DNA of 64,000 nt from contig SCHM01000008.1 of NCBI GenBank assembly GCA_004123355.1, forward strand, positions 305,501 to 369,500. The letters run 5' to 3'. This DNA comes from Amphirosellinia nigrospora. Lineage: Eukaryota; Ascomycota; Sordariomycetes; Xylariales; Xylariaceae. A program made the translations under genes and the position numbers. Under the pieces are notes generated by a model. The model worked only from the letters and a program-made list of their open reading frames with translations, had not been told where the DNA came from and did not search any database. Every line of letters starts with the position of its first letter. The first letter of the stretch is position 1. This document shows positions 1 to 10,443 of the stretch, piece after piece.

Positions 1-794
1 TTAGTTCATAAAAAGAGAAAGTAGAAATGTGAAGTTGGAGGTATTGCAGATGTATATAATATTGAGAGGCTAAGGGTGGCTCTGGGGGCCGTAGGGGGTT
101 TGGCTGCCTAATTCTAGCTGCAATGTAACCTCAGCTTATAGACGAATTCTAGGAGCTTCTCCTTACAGGCCGCTAAGAGTATGACTTCTCGAGCGGGGTC
201 GAGGTCATTTTGACCAATGCTACTATGCCATTATGCCAATGCGTCAGCCCGCAGAAATAATCGGAGGGAAGTCGGCCTAGTGTATGACTCTGTGGCTCTG
301 TGGATTGTCTGCGTGACAGATTACATGAATGGCCTAATAACGTGGGCGTCAGGAGTGCGATGTTGGGCTGAAAGATATGTATGTACAATAATATCACTGA
401 CTAACAATACGGAAGTAGTGTAGTGTCAAAAAGAGATGGATTGTAATATTAAGGGCAGTTGGGAGTGAAAACACCACAATCAGTGTTGTACTCTGCCTTT
501 CGCACACTTATCTACACACGCATCGTTAAGTTCTAAAGTTTTTTATCAATATATTCTGTTCCACTTGTTCAGCAGGCCCCCAATACATCTTAATAATAAA
601 TAAGGCTGGACATTGGATGAGTGGTGTAGGACTAAGCCGCCCTGTTGGCCCCCAACACGCATGCGGCTCAACCCCTTACAAAAGTTCCCTAAGACCTTTG
701 GGGGCGCATTCCTACCAATTTAAATAATCGTGCGAAGCAGAATCAATCCTGCCACTACTAGCCTGTCCCCATCACTAGAAATTTATACGTCGTC
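1..794. other. Intergenic, no gene seen; contains a nested hairpin
   Basis: I see no convincing coding region here. The short open frames on both strands are compositionally random and resemble nothing I know. The only structure is a nested inverted repeat at 635-668: outer arms AGCCGC/GCGGCT and inner arms TGTTGG/CCAACA around a three-base loop. It lies about 125 bp upstream of the next start codon, so it could sit in the promoter or 5' leader of that gene. That role is inference. Confidence 0.5.
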
Positions 795-2420
795 ATGGCT
801 GCAGAGGGCAGTGTTGGTTGGGAAACGGGTCCGAACCGCCGGGGTACACTGACAATCATCGAAAATTGTCTCTTTACCATATTTGCCTGCACATGGAGTA
901 TACAGCATCCTAACGTCCCCAAACTAGACGAGGCTCCGTGGAGAATTTCACTACGGCAATGCAAGTGGACGTTGTTCACTCTGTTCTTCCCGGAATTTAT
1001 CATGGCACATGCTATCCTAGAGTTTGTGATGGTCGTGGGGAACGTAAGGTCTTTGGATGATGGGAGTCATCTTGATGAGAAACTGCCTTGGGTTTTTCGG
1101 TGGTGTAGACAGCCTCGTACCAAATCCGAGGACGCAGAAACCGGCAGCGCAAAGTTGATGTCTGGTCACCTTAGATGCGGGACAACAGGAGGTCAAGTGG
1201 TCTATCACACATTGCTACTTTGCAAACATGGGGGCTTCTATATATGTGATGATGCCCAGTCAATCTCCCCATCCATAAACCACCTCTTGACCACTGATCA
1301 TTTCATCGATCACTGGCAACTCCTCAATATACCGACTCTCTCTCAAAATGACCTGAAAGATAAAAGCAAGACAGACTATTTCGCCAAAGCTATCGCAGTT
1401 ATTCAAATTGCACAACTGCTCTTATCGCTCATACTTCGGGGGGTGCAACATCTGGCTTTTTCTCAGCTCGAAACACTGACTCTGGCATTTGCGATCTGTG
1501 GGGTTTTAACGTATGGGTGCTCTTGGTATAAGCCACAGAACGTTAAAAGACCCATACAAGTATTCCTACGTTACCCTGAACAGGGGTTACCGCCCAAACT
1601 GCACCAACGTACTTTCGACAGTCTATGGCAGGTTCTGAGTAGCTCGAAGGTCCCGAACGAGATGCGGCCTCTAGAGCGAGTTCCTAATGATAACATACCA
1701 AGGACCAAGCAATACGAGACGCATTATGCTCTTTATGTGTTGACAGCACTCACGGCAGCATTTGGGAGCATTCATGCAATAGCTTGGAATTTTGAATTTC
1801 CTACTTCTACGGAGCAGATACTCTGGAGAGTAGCTACTCTAATATCTACTGCTGTGCCGCCTCTGGCCCTCATAGCCATCCCTCTCACACAGATTCTTGA
1901 ACCATGGGGAGACATTGACAACTTTAGGTATGCATGCTTGGATGTCATGAGGGAATACTCCTGGCATTCAAGCGATAATCGGCTGGTCAAAGAAGCTATG
2001 AACAATTTACAGGAATTGTGCGGCAATGGCAAAGGAATTCAACATAAACACTACAGAGATATATTAGGAGAGGCTGCCGATCCCGAGTTTCTTGGAGAAA
2101 GGCTCCTTGAATATGTCCACACGGATGAACAACGTAAGAGGTACCTCCCAGAGGGCTTTCTTCCCAAGTTTGCCCGACTAGTGGGGATCCTGGAAGGGTC
2201 TTTCGGCTCTAAAAGGCTTTGGGAGGCAGCTCGTACAGATACGTACCCTCAACGAGGTGCAATCAGTCCATTAGTTAATGATGGGATCATATACATAACA
2301 GGCATCGTATATTGCCTTGCACGCCTCACCATAATTGGCATATCATTTTCAAGTCTCAGGTGGATGCCGGACTCTGTATACATCACTCCCTGGACAGCGA
2401 ATATCCCGAGTATACAATAA
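795..2420 (+). CDS. Uncharacterised fungal multi-pass membrane protein
   Basis: Single-exon frame of 541 residues with no interruption. Hydrophobic segments are visible near residues 24-34, 58-83, about 195-215, 225-245, 315-335, 345-370 and 505-525, so it is an integral membrane protein, probably of the plasma membrane or an internal membrane. The early signature CTWSIQHPNVP and the ending SLRWMPDSVY...W match, from memory, a large fungal family of unknown function whose members start with a Cys-Thr-Trp...Asn-Val-Pro segment and end with a Leu-Pro...Tyr...Trp tail. No catalytic motif is visible, and I cannot assign a function. The start chosen is the first ATG of the frame, which precedes the first hydrophobic segment by about 20 residues. 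Neighbours give no hint: the next gene is an alkaline phosphatase on the opposite strand. Confidence 0.8.
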   Translation: MAAEGSVGWETGPNRRGTLTIIENCLFTIFACTWSIQHPNVPKLDEAPWRISLRQCKWTLFTLFFPEFIMAHAILEFVMVVGNVRSLDDGSHLDEKLPWVFRWCRQPRTKSEDAETGSAKLMSGHLRCGTTGGQVVYHTLLLCKHGGFYICDDAQSISPSINHLLTTDHFIDHWQLLNIPTLSQNDLKDKSKTDYFAKAIAVIQIAQLLLSLILRGVQHLAFSQLETLTLAFAICGVLTYGCSWYKPQNVKRPIQVFLRYPEQGLPPKLHQRTFDSLWQVLSSSKVPNEMRPLERVPNDNIPRTKQYETHYALYVLTALTAAFGSIHAIAWNFEFPTSTEQILWRVATLISTAVPPLALIAIPLTQILEPWGDIDNFRYACLDVMREYSWHSSDNRLVKEAMNNLQELCGNGKGIQHKHYRDILGEAADPEFLGERLLEYVHTDEQRKRYLPEGFLPKFARLVGILEGSFGSKRLWEAARTDTYPQRGAISPLVNDGIIYITGIVYCLARLTIIGISFSSLRWMPDSVYITPWTANIPSIQ

Positions 2421-3159
2421 GATCACGTTGACGGGAGGGGGTGCGGATGAAATATGGTGGAACAACGACTGAAGAGGGACTATACGACTGACATAAACGG
2501 TTTATGTGAGCTTCTGTTGTTTTCTTTTCTTTTATCATTGTCACATGGATCTGGCCAACTGGGCAATACAGTGTCACACGGAGGTCTCCACGGAGTTCGC
2601 TAAATACTACCCTACGAGGCTGATGCAGTCGTACGAAGTTATCGTGAGCCTCAAGCAGACACCGAAGCTGAACTCGAACACCGAGACACTCGCTTCTCTG
2701 GCTACACAGGTCTCTAGTTAGATTGGCGGAGGTCCGCGAACCTATAGGAAAGAAGAGGAGAATTCTGAGCATAAAAGGGCACGAATCCTCCCTTCGAGGG
2801 AATAAGGAACTTAGATCTATATGGCCCCTTTGGCACCATAGTTGCTTATTATTCATCTGAACCAATTCCAAGCCCTCTATCAGAGCCCTTGTGACAATCG
2901 CCCAAAGAAACAAGCAACTTCTCGTACACAGGGATTGCATATATATTCATAGTGTCTACAACTTTGCACTTTACTGAAGCGGTATCCCAGATATTACGTA
3001 TCGCAGATGTAGTTTTACAACAGACAACTTGCCATCATACTAACCTAGGTGGAATATGTAATAACTTATATATTGAATCCCCAGAAACCAGCCTAGTATT
3101 GATAGCTAACGATCAACTACACACCTTAATTTTCACTTAGCCAACGTCCATAGCACCTA

Positions 3160-3232
<73 letters not shown>

Positions 3233-3558
3233 TTCTTCTCTCTCTCTCTCTCTCTCCTTTTTATTTTTATTCATTCATTTATATTTATTTTTATTTTTAA
3301 ATTTATTACGTTAAGCTCCCACTCAACATTTCCCCAAATATTCAAGCCAACGAGCCTAGCTCGTGGATGAGTAAATGCTAGATTACCTCCTATCTAGGCT
3401 AGAGGGCCCGAGCATTTAACAACAAAACTTTGATACCAACATCGAACGGAACGCGGCTAGTATTAGCTATATCTTAAACACAGATCAAGCCACCAAAGAC
3501 ACAACATAAAAGCAACGCAATATACCCATCCTGAACATCAAACCCTACTTAGAGCTCC
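2421..3558. other. Intergenic, microsatellite-rich; no gene seen
   Basis: The stretch has only short random open frames on both strands. A pure CT microsatellite and a T-rich low-complexity tail occupy 3164-3310. The rest holds nothing I can name. It lies between the tail ends of the membrane-protein gene (plus) and the phosphatase gene (minus), so it serves as 3' flank for both. Confidence 0.5.
3164..3256. repeat. CT/TC dinucleotide microsatellite
   Basis: An almost uninterrupted run of CT dinucleotides, broken once by TCCTTCTTC at about 3229-3240, followed by a T-rich low-complexity stretch up to about 3310. Long dinucleotide tracts like this vary in length between strains and are prone to assembly error. 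Confidence 0.95.
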
Positions 3559-5415
3559 CTAACCCGCCGAGCCGACGAAACTCCATCGCCTCATGCGCAA
3601 CCCAATGATCACCATCATCATCGTCTCCCCCAACATCCGCAACCACGCGCGTCCCCGTCCCCGTCCCCCCATCTTCTCCCGAAGCTCCTTAGTCACCGTC
3701 GCGTCGACGACGCCGAGGTAGTCCCGCAGGAACCCGCCGACGTCGGTGTTCTCGACTTGCCGCGCAGCGCCTCGGTGCCGGGGCCGCCCGAGCTGTAGAC
3801 GTTGACGTCGACGGCCGAGTGGCCGTGCGTGCTCCACCCGATCTGCGCGCGGGCGAGATCATCCCGGCGAACGCGGGCTGCGCGAGCTCCGGGTCCGCGC
3901 CACGGCCGTCAGCTCTCGTCCGTGGCGTCCGGTATCCCGAGGCCGGTACCACGAGCTCCTCGTTGATGAACTCTTCAGCTTCGAGAGCGAGGCGTCGTTG
4001 GCGGTGGACGAGGACGAGGCGATGTGGGCCCACAGGAGACGGGCCAGGTGCTCCGAGGACGCCGTCGCGTTCGCGAGGACTTGGGGATACCAGAGGTATT
4101 GTGGGTAGTTTGCGTTGAGCTCTGTGTCATTGTTAGTGTGTTGTTGCAAAAGTTAAAATGTGAGCAAATCTTACGTCGTGCGACGGACAAGCCTCCGGTC
4201 TCGTGGTCGCTGGTGGCAACCAGAACGCCGTCGGTCTTGCTCTCGTCTAGGAAATCGAGCACAGCCTTGAAAGTCTTGTCATATTCGAGCACTTCCCTGA
4301 CTTGAGCTGATGGGTCGTTGCCGTGTCCAGCGTGATCGATTCTACTGCCTTCGATCATGAAGAAACCTTTGTCACTCTTCTCTGTCGCTTTCTCAAGCGC
4401 TCGTAGGGCCGTCTTGGCCATCTCGCTTAGACTCGGGTATTGATCGTTCATGTTCCGGCGGTCAAGCTCGAAAGGTATGTCGGTCGGGGCAAAACAGGCC
4501 TAGCATGGGCAATGGGACATCCTTCTTGCCCTCCCAAAATTCATCAAAGGCGGGTCTATCGCCAATGTAGTTCCAACCGTATTCTTTCTGCGCTAACTCG
4601 ATGACATCTACGCCATCCTGACGACAACCGCCGTCGGTAGTATTAGGTAGAAAGTGACATCGACCGCCCCCGAACATCAAGTCCACGACGCGATTGAGAG
4701 GGCCCTGGCCAATTTCTTGTAGGGCTATCTCGTCTTGCTGGAGGCGGTAGTTGACGTGACTGGCGAAGCATGCAGGTGTAGCGTCCGTGATGTCCGTCGT
4801 GACGACCAAGCCCGTCGTATACCCAGCTTTCTTAGCCGCCTCCAACACGGTTCCGCAAGGAGTGTAACCTGGTAGCATGGAGATGGCGCCGTTGTAGCTC
4901 TTCTGGGCACAGCTGAAGGCAGTGGCGCCGGCAGCGCTGTCGGTGACGAGCGACGAGCTGCTCCGCGTACGGCTGCTGCCCCAGAAGTGCTTGTCGAGAG
5001 TCAGGGTATCGCCGTACTCGAGGCCCTCGGTGTACTGCCTGAAGCTGCGGGTCAGGGAGAGGGAGGCGGGCCCCATGCCGTCGGAGACCATGAAGATCAG
5101 GTTGCGCTTCCCGGCGGGCTTGTCGAAGTCGGTCTGTTGTTTGTGCGAGACCCAGACGGCGAGCACCAACACGCCGGCCGTCGCGAGCAAGGCCCAGGCG
5201 AAGAGGAGGGTCTCGCGTAACCTCGATGGCCACGACCGGCCGGACTGCGTCGCGTGAGACTGGCCGCGGAGCGCATCTTCGGAGTCGGATCGCTCGTCTC
5301 GGTCGGCAGACGAATCGTGGCGGTGGCCCGAGAGGAGCGGCGTTGTTGTGTTAGCCTGGAGATTAGTAGTCTCTTTGTCAGTCAACCTTATACCAGAGAT
5401 TATCTGGAGATACAA
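3559..5415 (-). CDS. Vacuolar-type repressible alkaline phosphatase (Pho8-like), frameshifted
   Basis: Hydrolyses phosphomonoesters; family members are type II membrane proteins of the vacuole. The N-terminal part has a cytosolic tail with TPLLSGH, one membrane segment (LLFAWALLATAGVLVLAVWV) and then NLIFMVSDGMGPAS with the metal-binding Asp. VTDSAAGATAFSC carries the nucleophilic Ser. Further on come EGSRIDHAGHGND and ATSDHETGG, both metal ligands, and the C-terminal ENTDVGGFLRDYLG. An intron lies at about 4114-4167. The frame breaks at a TTTT run at 4491-4494, where one extra T shifts it, and about six single-base deletions follow between about 3740 and 4010. The protein matches the family when read across frames, with no substitution stops, so I favour sequence error over decay. 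A donor-like GGTGAGT near 5425 suggests that the true start is an upstream short exon (ATG at 5444) and that the first residues given here may be intronic. Confidence 0.85.
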
Positions 5416-5444
5416 CCCGACTCACCATCTTGAGGGAAGCTCAT

Positions 5445-6105
5445 TGGGCTATAGAGGGGTCGGCGGAATGAAGCAGGACGGGTACTCCCGGTCTTTCATC
5501 GAAACTCTATCTTGGGTACGTGAATAACATATAATACAAGTCGTGTAATCGAGTCTGGACAGACAGCAAGTTTGACTCACCTGATTGAGTCAAACTGAAG
5601 CTGTCTAGTAGTATAACTATCTAAATAGATCGAGATAGTGAATAGTTCAGGTAATAGTTTATATGGGAAGACGCGAATAGCTCTGTGGAGTGGCCCGAGA
5701 CACGGCCACATGACGCAACTTGCACTATTCCGGCAAGGATTGATGCACGACAGGGGATGTCTCATCAGCTGCTAAATGCCGACAGGGGTACACAGCCTTG
5801 AACTTGGGTGTGACGCATAAGATATGCCAATCACTTCACGCAACCTATTTGCCATATCCATAAGAGCTAGCCAATTTTCAGGTCATATCTTCAAGTCTTT
5901 TCTAAGTTGGAGGTTTTGATCCTATCTAAGAAACTTCTAAGAAACTTCTATCAAAAAACAGCAGGTATCTAGTTTACACTGTCTCCGTAACAAAGATAAC
6001 TTGTAAGGGTAAATAGGTTGTCAAGGTCTCGTTCCCTTAAAAAGGTATACGAGACATCTTAAACGACAGAGTTCGTTCCAGCGAGCTTACCATCCAAGAG
6101 ACCTC
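5445..6105. other. Intergenic, no gene seen
   Basis: This stretch lies between the 5' end of the phosphatase gene and the 3' end of the Mg transporter gene, both on the minus strand. It should hold the phosphatase promoter. No coding signal or obvious repeat is visible beyond a short doubling of AAGAAACTTCTA near 5930-5950. Confidence 0.4.
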
Positions 6106-8244
6106 CTAGGAGTTCGTGTGGTATTGTAGCCGCTCTCGTTTCCTCGCATGCTCAATCCTCTTCCTCTTCCTCTTGCGAACACCAACAATGTGCCTCCGCT
6201 GGAAAAATGTCACAAAGGACTCGTAAATGATATCCCGCATCAAAATAACTATCGTCCCTATGACAACAGGCGTAGCGATTTTCCAGCTGAATTCCTTGTT
6301 AGCTCAGATCCCACAAAGTTGTCGACCGCCGCTACACTCACAAGTACGTGCTATTATTCTTCGATGCCTCGGGGAAGGACCCGAAGTTCTGCCCAAAGTA
6401 GCCCGTGATGAAGGTCAACGGAAGGAAAATAATCGTGACGATCGTCAGTTGCTTCATGCTCTCGCTCTGGTAAGTCGCAATCGTGTTGAAAATCAAGTCA
6501 ATCATGTGGTTCGCAGACTCCTTAATCTGCGTCAAGTTCTCTGTGATGAGGACACAGTGGTCGTACTAACGAATGAGGTCAACTCCAACAACAAGCTAAC
6601 ACAACTTGGAAGATAATACTCACCACATCGCCCAAGTAGGTGTACGTTACTGGCGTAATAATTACACCTCCTAGGGGATTCTGCAGCTCTCTGGACACAG
6701 CCTCTTGGCTCAGCTTGGTCTTGTGGTCGCGCAAGGAGCTGATTAGGGCTTGGATGGGATTGACGAAACTGAATAGCTTATTGATTTCGGAGATGATGAT
6801 GTATAGGCTTTTAGTGTGCTTCACTTCGGGATGTGTCAATACGTCGAGCTCCAGGTCGCCCACAATGTCAGCATAGCAGGCGGTTACTGGAATGGCCATG
6901 TCGATAATTGCATCAATAACGGCTTGAGCAAGCATCGAGGCATCGCAGGATTTGCGCAAGATGGTCGTTGGGCTCGATAGCCGGGCAAGAATAGGTTCCT
7001 CGACATTATCGGCGGACTGCTCGAAGAAGCAATCACTGTGTTGTCTGATGTGATGAACATAGCTACCTGCTCGGCCGACACCGCTAATCCCTTGGCCGCA
7101 AGAGTTGAATGTCTCTCCATGTATTCTGTACGTGCTGCATTGGGAGCTGCGTGGTAGCGTTGTAGAGTGCGAAGGGCATCGGGATCAAACAGGTCGGAGA
7201 GTCCTGCAGGTGTGTCCTTGGAGCTGTTGCTGTTTGTTCTTGGGCCCATTCCTTTCTCCAGCACACTCGCAGCCGTCGGGTGTTGTGGTTTCTTTCCTGA
7301 GATCCATCGTTCGACCTTTTTTCCAATATTGCGTATTATACTCTTATCAGCTGCTTCATCCGTATCCCCCTCATCTTCACTATTATCGTCATCTAACAAA
7401 CGGACTAACTTTAGACATGTCAGGATTAGGAACGCGTGCCCAGAGTACCTTGATGCGAAGAGGTTAGCTGATTCACATGAAATTGAATCATTCATACGCA
7501 TTTCAGCTCTCCAAAAGGGGCTATGATTCTGAAAGTACGATCTCAACAAATCATTATACTGAGAGGCTACCCGAGCGAATGAATCATGCTAAAGGAGGCT
7601 GCTTGGACTCACCAGTCGACCTTTGTTCGGTTTCGTGTATTCATAATATCCTCGATGGCCAGCCTGTGCAAGTCTTTGTACTCGCCGAGGGCTTGGATGA
7701 CATCCCAGGAGAGGCCATTCACGTTGATCCACCGGCACTTGACCCATGACGGCTGCGGTTGTCTGACGAACTCAATCAACTCAGCATTGTTCAACTCATG
7801 GATCCTCAGGTCGTCTGTTGAGAAATCCACAACCGTAATTTGGCATTCAGCGTGAAGATTAGGCATTGTATCTTGCCCTCCGTCTAGTTTCTTAGGATCG
7901 ATGCCGGGTTCCGCGCCCGGGCGCCAACCCGGCCGACTTTCGAAGTCCTCAAACTCCGCCAGGGTCCTAAAAGTATTGGCTCGCGTGCTGCGTCGCCGCA
8001 GCGCGCCGCCAGACAATGGCGACAGGGGGGCGGATTTGGGCGTGAGGACAGCGTCGGTGTTCAAGTCGTACTGCACCCGATGGCGAGGGGTCGAGTTCTC
8101 GGCTGGGACGACCATAGGAGCGCTCGAGACCGAGGCGAGATCGGGCTTGGTCTGGATATCTGCGGGATTAAGGTTCGGCACAGGGGGGAAACTTTCAGTC
8201 GACACCGAATCAGAGGACGAGCTATGGGACGAGCGGTGCGCCAT
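6106..8244 (-). CDS. CorA/Alr-type magnesium transporter
   Basis: Moves Mg2+ or other divalent cations across a membrane; fungal relatives are Alr1/Alr2/Mnr2. I model four exons: 7613-8244, 6624-7448, 6342-6565 and 6106-6286, with introns of 164, 58 and 55 bp, all GT...AG. The start has a strong context (CCACCATGG). The N-terminus is a long Ser-rich cytosolic region; then come the CorA cytosolic domain (KVDW^YSGHAFLILTCLKLVRL across intron 1), a helical region (LGDV^YDHCVLITENLTQIK across intron 2) and two membrane segments, the first ending LTFITGYFGQNF and the second FWKIATPVVIGTIVILM. The pore signature is GQN rather than the canonical GMN. One base is missing in a TTT run at about 7027; adding it gives exactly 620 codons. 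The C-terminus is basic (VRKRKRKRIEHARKRE). Confidence 0.9.
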
Positions 8245-9027
8245 GGTGGAAGATTTTAGGTGTGAACGGGCAGGCGGCCTAACGCGCAATCAATCGGAAT
8301 AACGCAGGGCACCCGAGACTCGAGGAAAAGCTGGTTTGACGGTGGGGAGACGAAGGTTCGGCTGGACGCCGTCGTTATTCAGCTCATGGACATCGGATCC
8401 TAAAGCTTGCGAACAGGTAACGCGGAGGCTTGCAAGGCCGACGCACTCAGAGTAATGGGTGGAATGTGAAATTAGAAATCCCATGCTAACGGGAATCATG
8501 AACGAGCTCATGCGTGCCAAACTTGAAATCAGAAAGGTTAAGAGTCGTGGACCAAGGCAATTCGAAATTAGGGATATAAGTGAAGAGGGGATAGGTTCCA
8601 ATTCATGTCCAATGGCATCATCGCCGTAAGGAAATTGGCTAGCTTAGTTAGTATGAAACAGACTAACGATAGGTACTGGGTTATAGCGTGTGGTAGTATT
8701 TACAGGTATGTACAGAGCAAAAAATTCACTATTGTTGCCATGTATTAAATTAATATCAACCACTACATGCACGATGTGAACACGATGTAAGATGGTAGGC
8801 CGGGAGGCGCAATTCATCGGCTCTGTGGAATGATCACGTTTATATTTTACCACAAATCGAAATGACGGCCGTAATTATCTTTGTGTATCCAGGTACCATA
8901 ATGACGTAGAGCTACGCCATCGTTTTCACTAAACAACAAATTATTTAGAGATAACCATATAAGGTAAGGACCAGTACCTGCATACTTTGGTTATCTACCT
9001 AGGTACTAAGGTAGGTACCTAGGAAAA
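8245..9027. other. Divergent intergenic region with CCTAGG/GGTACC palindromes
   Basis: Shared upstream region of the Mg transporter gene (minus) and the conserved gene that starts at 9028 (plus). No gene is seen. At 8995-9023 the bases form overlapping palindromes (TACCTAGGTA, GGTACC) that end five bases before the ATG of the plus-strand gene. Similar clusters recur elsewhere in the window. Confidence 0.5.
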
Positions 9028-10253
9028 ATGAGTAGCTACGAGGCCCGCCGATTTGAGAATATCAAACGAAATGAGAGTCTTGTGAAAGGCCTCGGTCTGC
9101 AAGGTGCATTAGTCTCACAACCCAACAGGGTACCCTCTCACAGGGTCGTATCGCGAGAGCCAGTGTCAAAACGCCGGAAGCTGCAAGATTCCCAACCTAC
9201 GCGCACATCAGCGCGTATCGCAAATGCGACCAGTAAGCCAAGCTATGCGGAAGACGAGACAAAGGACCAATCTTCAATTAGCCCCCGACGGCGTCGTAAA
9301 GCATCGCCATTACAACGGCAGAAGACAGAAACAACACCACAAAAGGCATCCCCATCTCCAAACCAGGAATTACAGCACTGACCAAGATCTCGTGGCCTTG
9401 AAAGCGAGCTGGTCATCTTGGACGCCCTCGGCACCACCACCCACGCGCGATGATGAAGGCAATTACCACTTCGAGTCACACCCTCTATTTACACCTAACA
9501 AGTCTCCCGAGGCTATAATCCGCGAAGGTAGCTTTGGAGGCTCCTACTGGCGACCCCTTTACTCTCGCCATCTACGCACCACCATCTCCGACGATTGGCA
9601 GGAATTGCCTGAATCTTGGACAAATGGCTTGTCCGTGGAACGCTATCTGACCTCGGATACCTACAACCCGGAGATCAACAAATACGGCGTGGCATGTGGC
9701 CAGAGCATCGAAGAGTGGGAAGCTGCCGGTTGGATCGTCCACAAATATGATGTGCGCGGCTGGTTTCAGTGGTATTGCCGCTTCTGGCTAGGCAGACGAT
9801 GTGAAGACGACGACCGCCAGATTAGCAGGTGGAAAAAGTGTGTCGGCGAGACCGGTAGATGGCGAAGAACTTGTAAGTGATTTCCATCTGTGCAATTACT
9901 ACCGTGCTCCTTGCGCAAGCACGTAACCTACATACTGCATATTAGCCAACAGAAACACCCGCACTGGTCGAGAGTTTCTTGGTAGGCACTGTGGCCATTT
10001 TGAAGCTGACTGTGAGGCTCTACAGTGCTCAAGAAGTACATCCAGAACGGCATCCGTACGGTAACAGATGAAGATGACGAAGTCGATGAAAAGAAGGAGG
10101 TGAGCCCAGTTGTACATCAGGTTAGTCATCTCCCTTTAAACAAATACTCTGGCGAGGATTGTAAGTTAATGTGCCTCATAACAGACATGTCATCATTGGG
10201 CGTGGGAAGTGAGACAAGAAGCATTAGATCGATTCTGGAGTAACGGAACCTAA
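9028..10253 (+). CDS. Conserved fungal protein of unknown function
   Basis: Modelled as three exons, 9028-9872, 10026-10120 and 10185-10253, joined at clean GT...AG introns of 153 and 64 bp. The N-terminus SYEARRFENIKRNESLVKGLGL, followed by a basic RTSARIA stretch, is a type seen in nuclear fungal proteins. The C-terminal half is Trp/Tyr-rich and looks like a compact conserved domain: HFESHPLFTPNKSPEAIIRE, GSFGGSYWRPLYSR, then a WEAAGW...DVRGWFQWYCRF block and, across intron 2, HQ^TCHHWAWEVRQEAL. I recall this domain from many ascomycete proteins but know no function for it. The frame shifts by one base near 9370, in a low-complexity Pro/Ser linker; removing one base gives 335 codons with everything in register. 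The gene is divergent from the Mg transporter. Confidence 0.75.
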
Positions 10254-10443
10254 ATATGGGCTACTTCTTGTCAAAGTGCCTTATGTTTATCCAACTTGAG
10301 CAACAGAATCGAAGAATTGTAAAATTAGGGCTTAGACATTAAAGGTGGATAGAAACTGGGATCGTCGATAATGGCGAGGTAAAATCCAAAACTAATGCCC
10401 AGGAATACCTACATAACTACGCCATGCATTCAGGTCTTCCTAA

